From: an uncultured Lactobacillus sp. | GTDB lineage: Bacteria; Bacillota; Bacilli; Lactobacillales; Lactobacillaceae | DNA length: 64,000 bases | Assembly (NCBI RefSeq): GCF_947367085.1 | Contig: NZ_CANBCP010000001.1 | Location: forward strand, 1-64,000 | Reading direction: 5' to 3' | Part shown: one piece after another, positions 8,666 through 19,627 of the stretch | Position numbering within the stretch: position 1 is the first letter of the stretch | Layout: every line of letters begins with the position of its first letter | Notes under the pieces: model-generated | Told to the model about the DNA's origin: nothing | Database searches by the model: none | What the model saw: the letters and a program-made list of their open reading frames with translations, nothing else | Program-made: the position numbers and the translations under genes

Positions 8666-10147
8666 CTATTCTTCCATTTCACTCATCATAGCCGCTTCGC
8701 GTTTTGCTTCACGCTTACGAAGTAATGGTAAAACAAATCCAAGACCAAACAATACTACAACTGTAATAATGTTCATCCATAGTTGGTGATTGAAGGCTGG
8801 TGTACCAAGTTCTACGTTTTGTGGGATAAATCCTAAAGTTGCGCAGACAAAAGTAAAGATCAAGCACCAAAAACCAACTGCCAAAGCACCAGTCTTATTC
8901 TTAATGAAGACATAATCTGAGTGGTATTTTTCTTGGTGCATTCTCATTGCTACAAAGGCAAAGAATACCCAACAAGTCTTGTATGGTGAAATAATTCCGT
9001 TAACGTTCAACAGCCAGTTATAAATGGTGTTGATGTTAGGTAATGTTCCTGTCAAAAGAAGCAAGAATAAGCTAAGTCCTACAGTAAAAGTGTAACTGTG
9101 AATTGGGCGACCATTTTTGTTTTTCTTGGTAAGCCATTTTGGCATGAACTTTTCGCCAACATCCCCAGCAAATACACGACTTGATGCATCGAGCAGCACT
9201 GCCAATTGTGCCATCATGAAGATTGCTTGCACAACTGCAAAGATGTACATTAAGACTTTACCCATTCCTAAACTTTCACCCAAAAGCTGGAAGGCGTAGT
9301 AAGGACCGTTCATCTTAAAGTCATGCGGAATATGATGTGCGTTAAAGAACATTGCTAAAGCAAGCGTTCCAAAGATAGTCAAAAATCCTGTCATGATTGC
9401 CAGCATCCACATTGCCTTAGGAAAATCACGCTTAGGATTCTTCATCTGTTGCACGTATGGTGCAGCTAATTCCGCACCAGACATAGCGAAGATCAAAAGT
9501 CCGGTAGTTGAGAAATAATTCAAGCTAAATGAAGGCTTAAATGCGCCCCAATTAAATGGTTGAGTTGCAATGTGGTGTCCATGCATCACTGACCACGCAG
9601 CAAGCAATACAAAAAGCATCGACATAATGAACATAGCTCCCCCACCAATTAAAGAAAGGATTTCTAGTGAGTTGCGCAATTTGTTTTCTAACAAAATAAA
9701 GATCAGTATGATCACAAATGTCAAAATTCCGAACCAGAAAGTCGACATCTTCTTATCCAAGCTATTGTTTCCGAAAATCATCCAGCTAAACGACACGATA
9801 ACTGAGTTAGAAACGTCAACAATATAAGGCACACTCTGCACCCAATACATCCACGAAGTCCAATATCCTAAAGTATCATTCGTACTTCTTCTTACCCAAG
9901 AAGCGAGTCCTCCATCTTGATTATCAAAGGTCAAACTCATTTGACTACTAATCAATGCGTAAGGAATCACATATGAAAACAGTAAGAAAATCCAAGAAAT
10001 AACTACCGACAATCCCTGATTTTGGAAGGGATAGAAAATATTTTCAAAACTAATAATCGTTACAAAGTCAATTAAGGCAATGACTGGCCAACTCATATAG
10101 TGCTTTTTATTCGGTTCTAAGCTATCTAAGATATCTGGTTTATCCAA
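8666..10147 (-). CDS. APC-superfamily amino acid permease/antiporter
   Basis: 493 aa, about 12 TM, APC-like fold; divergent from ornithine decarboxylase. Confidence 0.85.
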   Translation of the reverse strand: MDKPDILDSLEPNKKHYMSWPVIALIDFVTIISFENIFYPFQNQGLSVVISWIFLLFSYVIPYALISSQMSLTFDNQDGGLASWVRRSTNDTLGYWTSWMYWVQSVPYIVDVSNSVIVSFSWMIFGNNSLDKKMSTFWFGILTFVIILIFILLENKLRNSLEILSLIGGGAMFIMSMLFVLLAAWSVMHGHHIATQPFNWGAFKPSFSLNYFSTTGLLIFAMSGAELAAPYVQQMKNPKRDFPKAMWMLAIMTGFLTIFGTLALAMFFNAHHIPHDFKMNGPYYAFQLLGESLGMGKVLMYIFAVVQAIFMMAQLAVLLDASSRVFAGDVGEKFMPKWLTKKNKNGRPIHSYTFTVGLSLFLLLLTGTLPNINTIYNWLLNVNGIISPYKTCWVFFAFVAMRMHQEKYHSDYVFIKNKTGALAVGFWCLIFTFVCATLGFIPQNVELGTPAFNHQLWMNIITVVVLFGLGFVLPLLRKREAKREAAMMSEMEE

Positions 10148-10381
10148 TTTTATTTCCTCCTAAATTTAATCGCCATTATCTATGCGAAAAAATTTGGAGG
10201 TTTCAATACGATAAGCAAAGTATTTAAAACCACTTGTCTATAACCTCAATAAGTAGATATAATTTATGCCGTAACATCCTTATATTTATTTGAGATGAAA
10301 AAACATCCGCCAAAAATTATAAGGATTTATGAAGCTTTTGCAAGGCTTTTTTGAAAATAATAGGGAACATAAGGTGAAAAA

Positions 10382-12475
10382 ATGAATTTTCTAAAAATTG
10401 CTGTCGACAGCACAATTAAAAATGCGCAATTTTCCGATTGGGACACTGCGCACCTTAATCAAGATATACAGGCAAGTAGCCTAGCCGCGATTGTTGTAGC
10501 GAGCGAAAATGGCTTAAAAACTGCTCACGATCTTCAAAAAACTTCTGGTCTTGGCATCCCTATTATTAAAGTTTCACGTGAAACGATTTCTCAAGACGAA
10601 AAAGATCAAATTCTGCGCAAAGCTAAAGCTTATACAAATGAAATGGTCCCGGGATTTTTAAGTGATCTAGTGAACTTTGCTCAAGATCGGCCCGTTAGTT
10701 TTACAACTCCTGGTCACCATAATGGACTTTATTATGAAAAACACCCTGCTGGTGTTGTCTTCAACCGCTTTTTTGGCGAGAACTTGATGTTTGCTGATAC
10801 CAGCGACACAGTCGCTGAGCTTGGCGACACGATGACTCACGAAGGAACACCCCTAACTGCTGAACAAAAGGCAGCTGAAACTTACAATGCCGACAAGGTC
10901 TACTTTTGTACGAATGGAACAACCAGTGCTAACTCCATCTGTGCTAGTGCGCTTTTAACTGATGGGGACTTAGTTTTATTTGATCGTAACAACCACAAGT
11001 CTTTATATAATAGTGCCTTGGTCATGAGCGGAGCTAAACCGGTTTATATTCCGACTGACCGTAATGCTTTAGGATTAATTGGAGAAATGGATCCTGCTGC
11101 TTTAGATGAAGAAAATCTACGCCAGCAAATTGCTAAAGTTGATCCTGAAAAAGCTAAGGCTAAGCGGCCGTTTAGATTAGCAATTATCCAATCAGAAACT
11201 TACGACGGTTTATTTTACGATGCCAAATGGATGATCGATAAAATAGGCAAGTTATGTGACTACATTTTATTCGATTGTGCTTGGGGCGGCTTTGAACAAT
11301 TTGTTCCAATTATGAAGCACCTATCTCCTCTGTCGCTTAATTTTGGACCAGATGATCCGGGAATTTTAGTTACTCAATCATTGCACAAACAGCAAGCTGG
11401 GATGGGACAAGCCTCCCAAATTTTGAAAAAAGATAGTCACCTCAAAGGCCAAAAACGCTATGTTGACCACAAGCACTTCAATCATGCCTATCTCAAATTC
11501 GTAACTTCTAGTTATTCTTACCCACTATATGCCTCTCTGACTGTGAACTCATATTTAACTGCTGGAAGCGGCAATAAAAAATGGTGGGATGAAATCTTAC
11601 GTTTAGGAATTGAATGGCGCAAGACACTGCTAGCAAAATCTAAGCTCTTTAAACCACTAGTTCCTGATAATTTTGCAAAAATTTCTACTGAAGAACTGGC
11701 AACTAATGCTAAATACTGGGAATTTAACCCTACTGACAATTGGCATGGCTTTAACAAAATTGCCAAGGGCGAAGCTATGCTTGATCCACTTAAAATCACC
11801 GTCAAAACTCCAGGGATCGATGTTAAAAACTCACGCTATGAAAAAGATGGTATCCCCGGACCAGTCGTTGCTGAATTTTTAATGGAAAAGCGGATTATTC
11901 GCGCTAAAGATGATCTGAATTCATTACTATTTTTGCTCACCCCTGGTGACACAAAGAAAGAATTAGACATTTTACTGGATGCCTTTTTAGAATTTGAAAA
12001 ATTCTATGATGAAGATGCGCCATTAAGCAAAGTTTTGCCTAAATTAAGCAAGGTTTATCCAGAGCGTTATAAAGGTTATACTTTAAGACAGTTATGTGGT
12101 GAGATGCACAATTACTACCGTAAAAATAAAACTTTCACCTTGCAAAAAGATTTGTTTGCCAAAACTAACATGCAAGACTATGTCATGACGCCTGAAGCTG
12201 CGAATCAATTATTCATGAAAAACGAAAGTGAATTGGTTGATTTAAATGATGCTGCAGGACGAATTGCGGCCGAAGGAGCCCTCCCTTATCCACCTGGGGT
12301 CTTTATCGTGGCACCTGGTGAAAAATGGGGTCAGATTGACAAGCAATATTTTGAGGTTTTAGTAGGTGCAATTGAACGCTTCCCAGGCTTTGTGCCAGAG
12401 ATTCAAGGTGTTTATTGGGACCAAAAGTCAGATGGCAAAATTAAGGTTCAAGCTGAAGTACTGAAGGAAAAATAA
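10382..12475 (+). CDS. Orn/Lys/Arg (ornithine-type) decarboxylase
   Basis: PLP motif SLHKQQAGMGQAS, TTPGHHNG, full-length 697 aa. Confidence 0.93.
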   Translation: MNFLKIAVDSTIKNAQFSDWDTAHLNQDIQASSLAAIVVASENGLKTAHDLQKTSGLGIPIIKVSRETISQDEKDQILRKAKAYTNEMVPGFLSDLVNFAQDRPVSFTTPGHHNGLYYEKHPAGVVFNRFFGENLMFADTSDTVAELGDTMTHEGTPLTAEQKAAETYNADKVYFCTNGTTSANSICASALLTDGDLVLFDRNNHKSLYNSALVMSGAKPVYIPTDRNALGLIGEMDPAALDEENLRQQIAKVDPEKAKAKRPFRLAIIQSETYDGLFYDAKWMIDKIGKLCDYILFDCAWGGFEQFVPIMKHLSPLSLNFGPDDPGILVTQSLHKQQAGMGQASQILKKDSHLKGQKRYVDHKHFNHAYLKFVTSSYSYPLYASLTVNSYLTAGSGNKKWWDEILRLGIEWRKTLLAKSKLFKPLVPDNFAKISTEELATNAKYWEFNPTDNWHGFNKIAKGEAMLDPLKITVKTPGIDVKNSRYEKDGIPGPVVAEFLMEKRIIRAKDDLNSLLFLLTPGDTKKELDILLDAFLEFEKFYDEDAPLSKVLPKLSKVYPERYKGYTLRQLCGEMHNYYRKNKTFTLQKDLFAKTNMQDYVMTPEAANQLFMKNESELVDLNDAAGRIAAEGALPYPPGVFIVAPGEKWGQIDKQYFEVLVGAIERFPGFVPEIQGVYWDQKSDGKIKVQAEVLKEK

Positions 12476-12485
12476 GGAGGAAATT

Positions 12486-13751
12486 ATGTCATTTTCATGG
12501 AAAGAAGATTTACCAGCGGAATTAAAAGAAAAAGTTGAAAAGGTTGATAAAAAAATTGCTGGACGCTTAAACGAAATCGATGAACAAGTTTTATACAACC
12601 AACAACGCGTACTAGAATTATTTAGAAAACACCGTGTCGGTGAAGAAGATTTGGTCCCATCAACTGGTTACGGTTATGACGATATGGGTCGTGATAAGAT
12701 CGAAGCCATTTATGCGGACTACTTTAAAACCGGTGATGCTTTGGTGCGTCCACAATTTTCTTCAGCAACACAAGCTATTTCAGTTGGCTTATTCAGTATG
12801 CTTCGCCCTGGCGATACCCTTTATTATTTAACGGGAATGCCATATGATACTATTCAAGAAGTTATTGGCTTAGCAGGAGACAAGCCTGGCAATATGAAAG
12901 AATGGGGCATTAACTTTAAGCACACTGACTTATTAGACAACGGTGAAGTTGATTATGAACAAGCTAAAAAAGACTTGCAAGATAAGTCTATTAAGGTCGT
13001 AACCATCCAGCGCTCACTAGGATATGCTGTCCGCGCCAGTTTTACTATGGAAAAGATTAAAAAGATGCTTAAGTTCATCAAGGAAGTTCGTCCTGATGTG
13101 AAGATCTTCGTTGATAACTGCTATGGCGAATTTTCTGAAACTGAAGAGCCAACTTTTTATGGTGCAGATATGCTAGCTGGCTCACTTTTCAAAAATGCTG
13201 GTGCTGGAATTGTTAAAGGCGGCGCATTCTTAGCTGGTAAAAAAGAATTAATTGAAGGTGCTGGCTCTCGCCTTAACGTACCGGGTGCTGGTAAAGGCGA
13301 AGGTGCAACATGGGGATATTTACGTGATATTTACCAAGGATTCTTCATGGCACCTCACACTACCGGAGAAGCAATCAAGGGCATGATTTTTACAGCAGCT
13401 TTGTGTGAAGAAATGGGCATGAAAGTTGCGCCTAAATGGGATGATCCAAGAACTGATATCGTTCAAACTGTAACTTTCGGTAAGCCTGATCCAATGGTTA
13501 AATTCTGTGCTGCAATTCAGCACTATTCTCCAATGAACTCATTCGTTGACCCAATTCCATACCACCAAGATGGCTACGAAGATGATGTTGTCATGGCTTC
13601 AGGTAGTTTTACTGAAGGTTCAACAATTGAGCTTTCTTCTGACGGTCCATTGCGTGATCCATACCGTCTTTATATTCAAGGTGGCCTTTCTTATGCACAC
13701 GACAAGATTGCCATTACCCACGCTGTAGAAGAAACTTTTTATAAGAAATAA
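12486..13751 (+). CDS. methionine gamma-lyase/aluminium-resistance family PLP protein
   Basis: SSATQAISVGLFSMLRPGD, FVDNCYGEF, AGSLFKNAGAGIVKGGAFLAG. Confidence 0.85.
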   Translation: MSFSWKEDLPAELKEKVEKVDKKIAGRLNEIDEQVLYNQQRVLELFRKHRVGEEDLVPSTGYGYDDMGRDKIEAIYADYFKTGDALVRPQFSSATQAISVGLFSMLRPGDTLYYLTGMPYDTIQEVIGLAGDKPGNMKEWGINFKHTDLLDNGEVDYEQAKKDLQDKSIKVVTIQRSLGYAVRASFTMEKIKKMLKFIKEVRPDVKIFVDNCYGEFSETEEPTFYGADMLAGSLFKNAGAGIVKGGAFLAGKKELIEGAGSRLNVPGAGKGEGATWGYLRDIYQGFFMAPHTTGEAIKGMIFTAALCEEMGMKVAPKWDDPRTDIVQTVTFGKPDPMVKFCAAIQHYSPMNSFVDPIPYHQDGYEDDVVMASGSFTEGSTIELSSDGPLRDPYRLYIQGGLSYAHDKIAITHAVEETFYKK

Positions 13752-13803
13752 ACAGAATTAGTCAAAAAACAAAGGACACGGCATTTTCACTGTGTCCTTA
13801 TTT

Positions 13804-14454
13804 TTATTCATTAATTGTAATTACTTTCTTATTTACCTCGATCTTATTCTCTTTTACTAATTCTTTGAGCTTACGGCTAAAAGTCTCCGGGGTAATTCCT
13901 AGATAGCTTGCTAAATCTTTCTTTTTTAATTCGAGCTTGACTTGATTGCTGCCCTGCTTTTTAGATAGGTCATCTAGATATGCTAGTATCCTTTGCTTAG
14001 CATCCATTGAATTACGACGGACTGTATTTTGCTCGGCTGTTACTAGTTTTTGACCAAAATCATTCAGTAAGCTCAAGGCTAAATCTGGCGTTTGTCTAAT
14101 CAAATTTTGAAAATCACGTCTAGTCATCGAACATACCCAGGTGTCAGTAGTTGCTTGGACAAAATTTTCGCGAGAATTACTGGAAAATAAGTGTTCTTGG
14201 CCTTCTGAATCACCAGTAGTTAAAGTACCTAGAATCGTCTCTTTCCCATCTTCATTCAAGCTATAGACTTTGGCATTTCCCTTATCCATGACTAGCATCC
14301 CATCTTTTCCATCCATTGGCTGGCGAATCAAGCTGCCTTTAGGGAAATATTCTTGGTGCGCTGATATCGGGACTAGTTTTTTTCTCAAAGATTCTGGCAA
14401 GTCCTTAAAAAGAGCCGCCTTACTTAAACAGGCAAGTGGCGAATGTTTTGGCAT
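13804..14454 (-). CDS. Crp/Fnr-family transcriptional regulator
   Basis: cNMP-binding-like domain plus C-terminal HTH (KKDLASYLGITPETFSRKLKEL). Confidence 0.9.
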   Translation of the reverse strand: MPKHSPLACLSKAALFKDLPESLRKKLVPISAHQEYFPKGSLIRQPMDGKDGMLVMDKGNAKVYSLNEDGKETILGTLTTGDSEGQEHLFSSNSRENFVQATTDTWVCSMTRRDFQNLIRQTPDLALSLLNDFGQKLVTAEQNTVRRNSMDAKQRILAYLDDLSKKQGSNQVKLELKKKDLASYLGITPETFSRKLKELVKENKIEVNKKVITINE

Positions 14455-14595
14455 TTTTATTCTTCTTTCTTGATTTAAATCAATTTTATTATACTACATC
14501 CGCCTATAATTAAAGATATAAACGTTAAAAAATTATTCTTCAGTTTATCGATTTCGATAAAGCTAAAGCGTGACTTAAAAGAAAGGATCTTAACT

Positions 14596-15153
14596 ATGAC
14601 TAAATACATTGCTCACATCAAGCCACTTAACTCTGAAAAAATCGGCTGCAAGCCTCATGGAACCGCTGAATTTACTGAAAATGGTGACACGCTCCACATC
14701 AAAGTTGAAATGTTTGATACTCCAAAAAATATCGAACACTGGGAACACTTCCATGGTTTTGCGGACGGTAAAACTGCTCAAGCTGCAACTATGGCCCAAG
14801 ATGTTAACCACGATGGCTTTGTCGATTTACCAGAAACTGAACCAGTCTCAGGAACTACGATGGTACCCCTTGACGCCGATCCTGCCAAAATGAATATTCC
14901 TAACAACACTTATCCTGTTGCCGACAGCAAAGGATATTATGAATATGAAATCGACGTACCAATGGCAGAATTACAAGCTAACTTTAAAAAGGCATTTGGC
15001 TCTAGCGACTTACAATTAGATAAGCGCGTGGTATACGTTCATGGCGTCCCTAAAACCATGGAATTACCTGACAGTGTTAAAGGCTGCGTAATGGATTACG
15101 ATGCTCACACCACATTACCAATTGCCGCTGGCAATATCGAAAAGCAAAACTAG
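14596..15153 (+). CDS. CHRD-like hypothetical protein
   Basis: 185-aa intact ORF with HWEHFHGFADGKTAQAAT and VVYVHG segments. Confidence 0.6.
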   Translation: MTKYIAHIKPLNSEKIGCKPHGTAEFTENGDTLHIKVEMFDTPKNIEHWEHFHGFADGKTAQAATMAQDVNHDGFVDLPETEPVSGTTMVPLDADPAKMNIPNNTYPVADSKGYYEYEIDVPMAELQANFKKAFGSSDLQLDKRVVYVHGVPKTMELPDSVKGCVMDYDAHTTLPIAAGNIEKQN

Positions 15154-15203
15154 TTAAAATTGGATACGCAATTGCTTGCTGCTAAAAAATGATCCAACTA
15201 GGA

Positions 15204-15562
15204 TCATTTTTTCTTTTCGTCAATGCGATATATAGTCTGAGAAAATTTATATAGATTGGTAACATCCTGTCCAATTCTGGGATAATCTTTTAACAAATCT
15301 AAGTTTTTAGATGTCAGTCCAACATATTTTTGAATAGTGATATCTGATATTTGCAATTCTTTTTGCCAATAATTAATCGACTCTTCACTTTTCAAATTTT
15401 GCCTTCATGTCAGCTTCATCAGCCCACTCGTCATCTTTAAAATCATCAAAACTACGTTCAATAAGGTCTCTATCATGCTTGATATCACTGGCTTTAAAAT
15501 TCAAGATTATTTCATGTCTTTTAGAATCAATCTTGTATTCTACTAGCGAGCCCACTTTGCAT
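15204..15562 (-). pseudogene. remnant pair of small overlapping ORFs
   Basis: ORF 15204..15395 preceded by an overlapping frame ...GSLVEYKIDSKRHEIILNFKASDIKHDRDLIERSFDDFKDDEWADEADMKAKFEK* (stop at 15385) with no clear start. Confidence 0.3.
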
Positions 15563-15659
15563 GAAATCCGATAATTTGTTAGGGTGGATATAGTTACTAT
15601 ATTTTTACAAGCAATTTTAAGGAGTGATTTTTACAGAGACTCTTTTAAGGTCTCTTTTT

Positions 15660-17000
15660 ATGAGTGAGCAAACAAATAATTTAAACGAAGTGAAACCAAA
15701 GAAGAATTATAAAAAAGCACCACTGATGCCAATTCATGTTCGAGTGTTAGTAGCTGTAATCCTAGGTCAAATTGCCTGCGGTTTTTCCTTGGGTATTTCT
15801 GGGACCGCCTTATCTAATGCGGCAAAGTACTTAAACATCAATGACCTTTGGACAGGTCTTATTGGAGCTGGTTCATTAATTGGACTTGCTGGCAGTATCG
15901 TAATTGGCAGAATTTCTGACAAGATTGGTCGTCGAAAATTACTCATGATCAATATGTACATCTTGGGTGTTTTTTCATTATTGCAATTGTTAACCGCCAA
16001 TTTTGTCCTAATTTTTATCATCAGAGTCATTATTGGGCTGATGATTGCCGTCGACTACACAGTTGGTAATGCCTTGCTTACCGAGTGGCTGCCAGCTGGT
16101 GAAGATAGCAAGCGCCAGAGTCATTTATTGATTTATTGGACAATTGGTTTTATTGCATCATATTTAACTGGGACATTTGTCACAGGCTTTGGTTCTTATA
16201 CTTGGCAAGTTATTTTAGCTACTGGTGCAATTCCTGCATTTATTGCCGCAATTTTCAGGTCAATTTTCCCATTACCTGCTTCTCCAAGCTGGCTCGCTAG
16301 CCGAGGTAAAGTTAAGAAAGCAAATAAAGTTATTAAAAAGCACATGGGACGCAAGTGGGGTCTTCCCAAACGTTTAAAAAAGGCGAAACCAGTTAAAGAA
16401 GTTACGTGGAAAATTCTCTTTTCTAAAAAATACTTGCGTCGCACTTTAGTTGGCGGATTATTCTATGCCTGCCAAGCCTTCGCTTTCTTTGGCATCAGTA
16501 TTTTCTTGCCAATCTTACTTCAAGGTATGCATGTAACTGATCAAAAAGTATCCGGAATTATTTACAACGGCGGTATGTTTGTTGGAGTCATCCTTGGAAT
16601 CTTAATTTTTAACAAGATCAGCCGTCGTGCATTTTTAATCTCCAACTTTTTACTTTCAGGCACATTAATCGGCATTTTAGCTTTCGCTAAAAACATCCCA
16701 ACCAGCCTGCAGTTAACAATCTTTTGCTTATTCGCAATTATTCTATCATCAGGCTTAGTTTTAGATTACCCATATCCAACCGAATTATTCGATATTAAAG
16801 TTCGTGGAACTGGAGTTGGGACTTGTATTACAATCAGTCGAATTGGTGCTGCTGCGGGAACATTCTTACTGCCTGTTTTAACTAATCAGGGTGGTTCAAG
16901 TTTATCGATGCTTGTATGTGCAATTGTGCTGCTCGCAAGTTTTATCATCTGCCTACTTTGGGCACCTGAAACTTCACCCCAATTCAAACAAAATAATTGA
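15660..17000 (+). CDS. MFS transporter (sugar/metabolite:H+ symporter-like)
   Basis: MFS signatures GRISDKIGRRKLL. Confidence 0.88.
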   Translation: MSEQTNNLNEVKPKKNYKKAPLMPIHVRVLVAVILGQIACGFSLGISGTALSNAAKYLNINDLWTGLIGAGSLIGLAGSIVIGRISDKIGRRKLLMINMYILGVFSLLQLLTANFVLIFIIRVIIGLMIAVDYTVGNALLTEWLPAGEDSKRQSHLLIYWTIGFIASYLTGTFVTGFGSYTWQVILATGAIPAFIAAIFRSIFPLPASPSWLASRGKVKKANKVIKKHMGRKWGLPKRLKKAKPVKEVTWKILFSKKYLRRTLVGGLFYACQAFAFFGISIFLPILLQGMHVTDQKVSGIIYNGGMFVGVILGILIFNKISRRAFLISNFLLSGTLIGILAFAKNIPTSLQLTIFCLFAIILSSGLVLDYPYPTELFDIKVRGTGVGTCITISRIGAAAGTFLLPVLTNQGGSSLSMLVCAIVLLASFIICLLWAPETSPQFKQNN

Positions 17001-17053
17001 TTCGATTCTACTTTTTCTTAAAATTAAGTTTAGAAAGGATACGGTTGATTCCT

Positions 17054-17452
17054 ATGATAAAAATGATAATTAGCCAAGAAGCAATCGACTTTCTTATAAA
17101 TCGCGGTTATAACAAACATGAAATACTTTTGATTGTTGATGGCGGTGGTGGCGACTATTCAATTGAAGGTGGGTCATGTAATATCGGAATGGATTATTCA
17201 TTGATCTCGCTTGATACGATGAAACACGATCCACGCTACTCTGTAAAAATTGAAAATAATGCTAATTTTGAAATTTATACTTCAGACTACGATTTAGCGT
17301 TTCTTGGTAATAACTTAATTCTTGATGTTCACGATACTACTTTACGTCTGCGTAACGATTCTGGTATCTTAACTGGAGCCGTTAAAATAGCAAAAGCGAG
17401 CTTTTTAGCAGAACGCGCTAAAGAAGGAATTACTGATCAAAAAAATTGTTAA
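17054..17452 (+). CDS. HesB-like iron-sulfur biosynthesis family protein
   Basis: MIISQEAIDFLINRGYNKHEILLIVDGGGGDYSIEGGSCNIG. Confidence 0.7.
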   Translation: MIKMIISQEAIDFLINRGYNKHEILLIVDGGGGDYSIEGGSCNIGMDYSLISLDTMKHDPRYSVKIENNANFEIYTSDYDLAFLGNNLILDVHDTTLRLRNDSGILTGAVKIAKASFLAERAKEGITDQKNC

Positions 17453-17764
17453 TAAATAACTTTTACTCTCAAATATAATTTTGAGAGTTTTTATTTGCTT
17501 TAAATATATCCTAAAAGCATGTTTCGCAATCTTTTTATTCTTAATATTCTTATATCCTACTATAAAAATAGTGCTATACACTTACCTATTCACCTCTCAC
17601 CTAGTGATTTTTTCTAAAAAATGTTATATCATTAGAATCAATAATTTAGAAAAGGACATATTTGCTATATGATGCTAATTGTATTTTAGTCTCAAGGGAC
17701 TAATCTACTTTCCCTTGAGAAAACCAACTTTAAATTCTATTTTCTTAAGGAGAAAAATAAAAAA

Positions 17765-19627
17765 TTGAATAATACTGACGAAATCGAATTTTCACGTGTA
17801 CGCAAACTTGTAGCCCGCTATGCCGTTTCACCAGAAGCTAAGGAACAAATTTTAGCTCAGCCACTTACAACTAACTTAGTTAAGGCAAATGCTTTATTAG
17901 ATGAAACTGAAGAAATGGTCTGGATTTTAGAGCATGGTCTACACATTCCTTTTATTAATTCAGATGCTTTCACGCCAATCATAAATAAGGTAAACAAGGG
18001 ATATATCTTAAATCCCGGAGAACTAGAACAAGCTGCAGACTTTATCAGAGTTAGCCGCTTATTAGTGCGCTTTTTTGATAAGCAAAGAAATAATACTCCA
18101 ATTATTGCTAGCTATGGTGATACGTTAATTATTCTAGATAAATTAGAAGAAATAATTTATCTAGATATTGAACGTGGACAAGTTTCAGACCGGGCTGATA
18201 AGGAGCTGGCTAAACTACGCCAAAGAAATAACAAATTAAATACGACTATCAAAGAGACCTTACAGAAATACCTGCAGACAAAAAAATATCAATCAATGTT
18301 GCAAGATTTTCAGATTATTCAAAAAGATAATCATTATACTCTGCCTATTAAGGCAAGTTTTAAGCATACTTTTGGTGGGAATATTATTGATCAATCTAAT
18401 AATGGATCCACCGTCTTCATTGAGCCAACTAAGATAATTCATCTTACTCAAGAAAAAAATGCAGTCGAAAATCAGATTTACTTGATTGAATCTCAAATTT
18501 TGGGAAATTTAACAGCAAAAATCTATGATGAGCTAGATCATTTTAAAGCCAATCTTAATGTAATCGTTGATCTTGATTGTATCTTAGCCCGTGCAAAATA
18601 TTCGCAGGCTATTGGTGGCAAACGACCAATTTTAAATGAGCAAAATGAGCTTCAATTGCACGCAATGAAGCATCCCTTATTAACTAATCCCGTTCCTCTA
18701 TCTCTTAAATTAGATGCAACTAAACATGGCTTAATTATCACTGGGCCAAACGCAGGTGGTAAAACTGTTACACTTAAAACGGTTGGTTTGGCCACCTCAA
18801 TGAGTGAATTTGGTCTCTTCTTACCTAGTACCGATACTTGTTCAATTCCACTCATGACAAAAATCTATACTTCAATTGGGGATCATCAAGACTTAGATAA
18901 CTCACTTTCAACATTTTCTGCTGAAATGAAAAAGATGGCAGACATTGTTCAAAAAGCAACTAAAAATAGTCTAATTTTGTTAGATGAACTCGGTAGTGGA
19001 ACTGATCCAAATGAAGGTGCAGCACTCGCTATTGCTCTTTTACAAACCCTCCAACTGAAAGGTTGCCTAGTCTTAGCAACCACCCACTATAGTGCCATAA
19101 AAGATTATTCAACTAAAAATCCTGCTTTTATTACAGCAGCAATGGATTTTGACTTAGAAACTCTACATCCCACATATAAACTACTTTTAAATCAAGTGGG
19201 AGCTAGTCGTGCTCTCTGGATTGCAGAAAAAAGTGGGATGCCAGAAGATGTACTGTCGGAAGCCAAAGATTTCTTAAATACTGGTGTCTTTCCTCTAAAG
19301 CAAGCTAATATTGAATTTAAAAACAAACAGAAAAAAGTTAAGTCTCTACCATCTTTTAAAAAAGGTGATCGAATCAAAGTGCCAAAATATCACCAAGAAG
19401 TTCTCTTCTACGAGAACTCTGACATAGCTAATCAGATTGTGATTTTCGTTAATAAGACTTTTGAAACTGTACCCTTAAAAGGAGCAAAATTAGTTCGAAA
19501 AGCTGAAGAACTTTATCCTAAAGGCTATAATCTCGATTTATTATTTATTCAAGATTGGCAAGAATATAAATTAAACAAGGATTTAGATCGCGGTTCTAAA
19601 AAGGCCTGGAAGAAGTTGAAAAAGTAG
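17765..19627 (+). CDS. MutS2-like ATPase without Smr domain
   Basis: ITGPNAGGKTVTLKTVGL, LILLDELGSGTDPNEGAALA; 620 aa. Confidence 0.88.
   Translation: MNNTDEIEFSRVRKLVARYAVSPEAKEQILAQPLTTNLVKANALLDETEEMVWILEHGLHIPFINSDAFTPIINKVNKGYILNPGELEQAADFIRVSRLLVRFFDKQRNNTPIIASYGDTLIILDKLEEIIYLDIERGQVSDRADKELAKLRQRNNKLNTTIKETLQKYLQTKKYQSMLQDFQIIQKDNHYTLPIKASFKHTFGGNIIDQSNNGSTVFIEPTKIIHLTQEKNAVENQIYLIESQILGNLTAKIYDELDHFKANLNVIVDLDCILARAKYSQAIGGKRPILNEQNELQLHAMKHPLLTNPVPLSLKLDATKHGLIITGPNAGGKTVTLKTVGLATSMSEFGLFLPSTDTCSIPLMTKIYTSIGDHQDLDNSLSTFSAEMKKMADIVQKATKNSLILLDELGSGTDPNEGAALAIALLQTLQLKGCLVLATTHYSAIKDYSTKNPAFITAAMDFDLETLHPTYKLLLNQVGASRALWIAEKSGMPEDVLSEAKDFLNTGVFPLKQANIEFKNKQKKVKSLPSFKKGDRIKVPKYHQEVLFYENSDIANQIVIFVNKTFETVPLKGAKLVRKAEELYPKGYNLDLLFIQDWQEYKLNKDLDRGSKKAWKKLKK

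Noticed and set aside
8607-8789. 60-aa plus-strand ORF
   Set aside because: Mostly antisense to the conserved permease gene; no RBS or motif support.
11518-11805. 95-aa minus-strand ORF
   Set aside because: Fully antisense within ornithine decarboxylase; a typical shadow ORF. The same applies to the other overlapping ORFs inside gyrA, gyrB, gdpP, mnmG and the tet-like gene.
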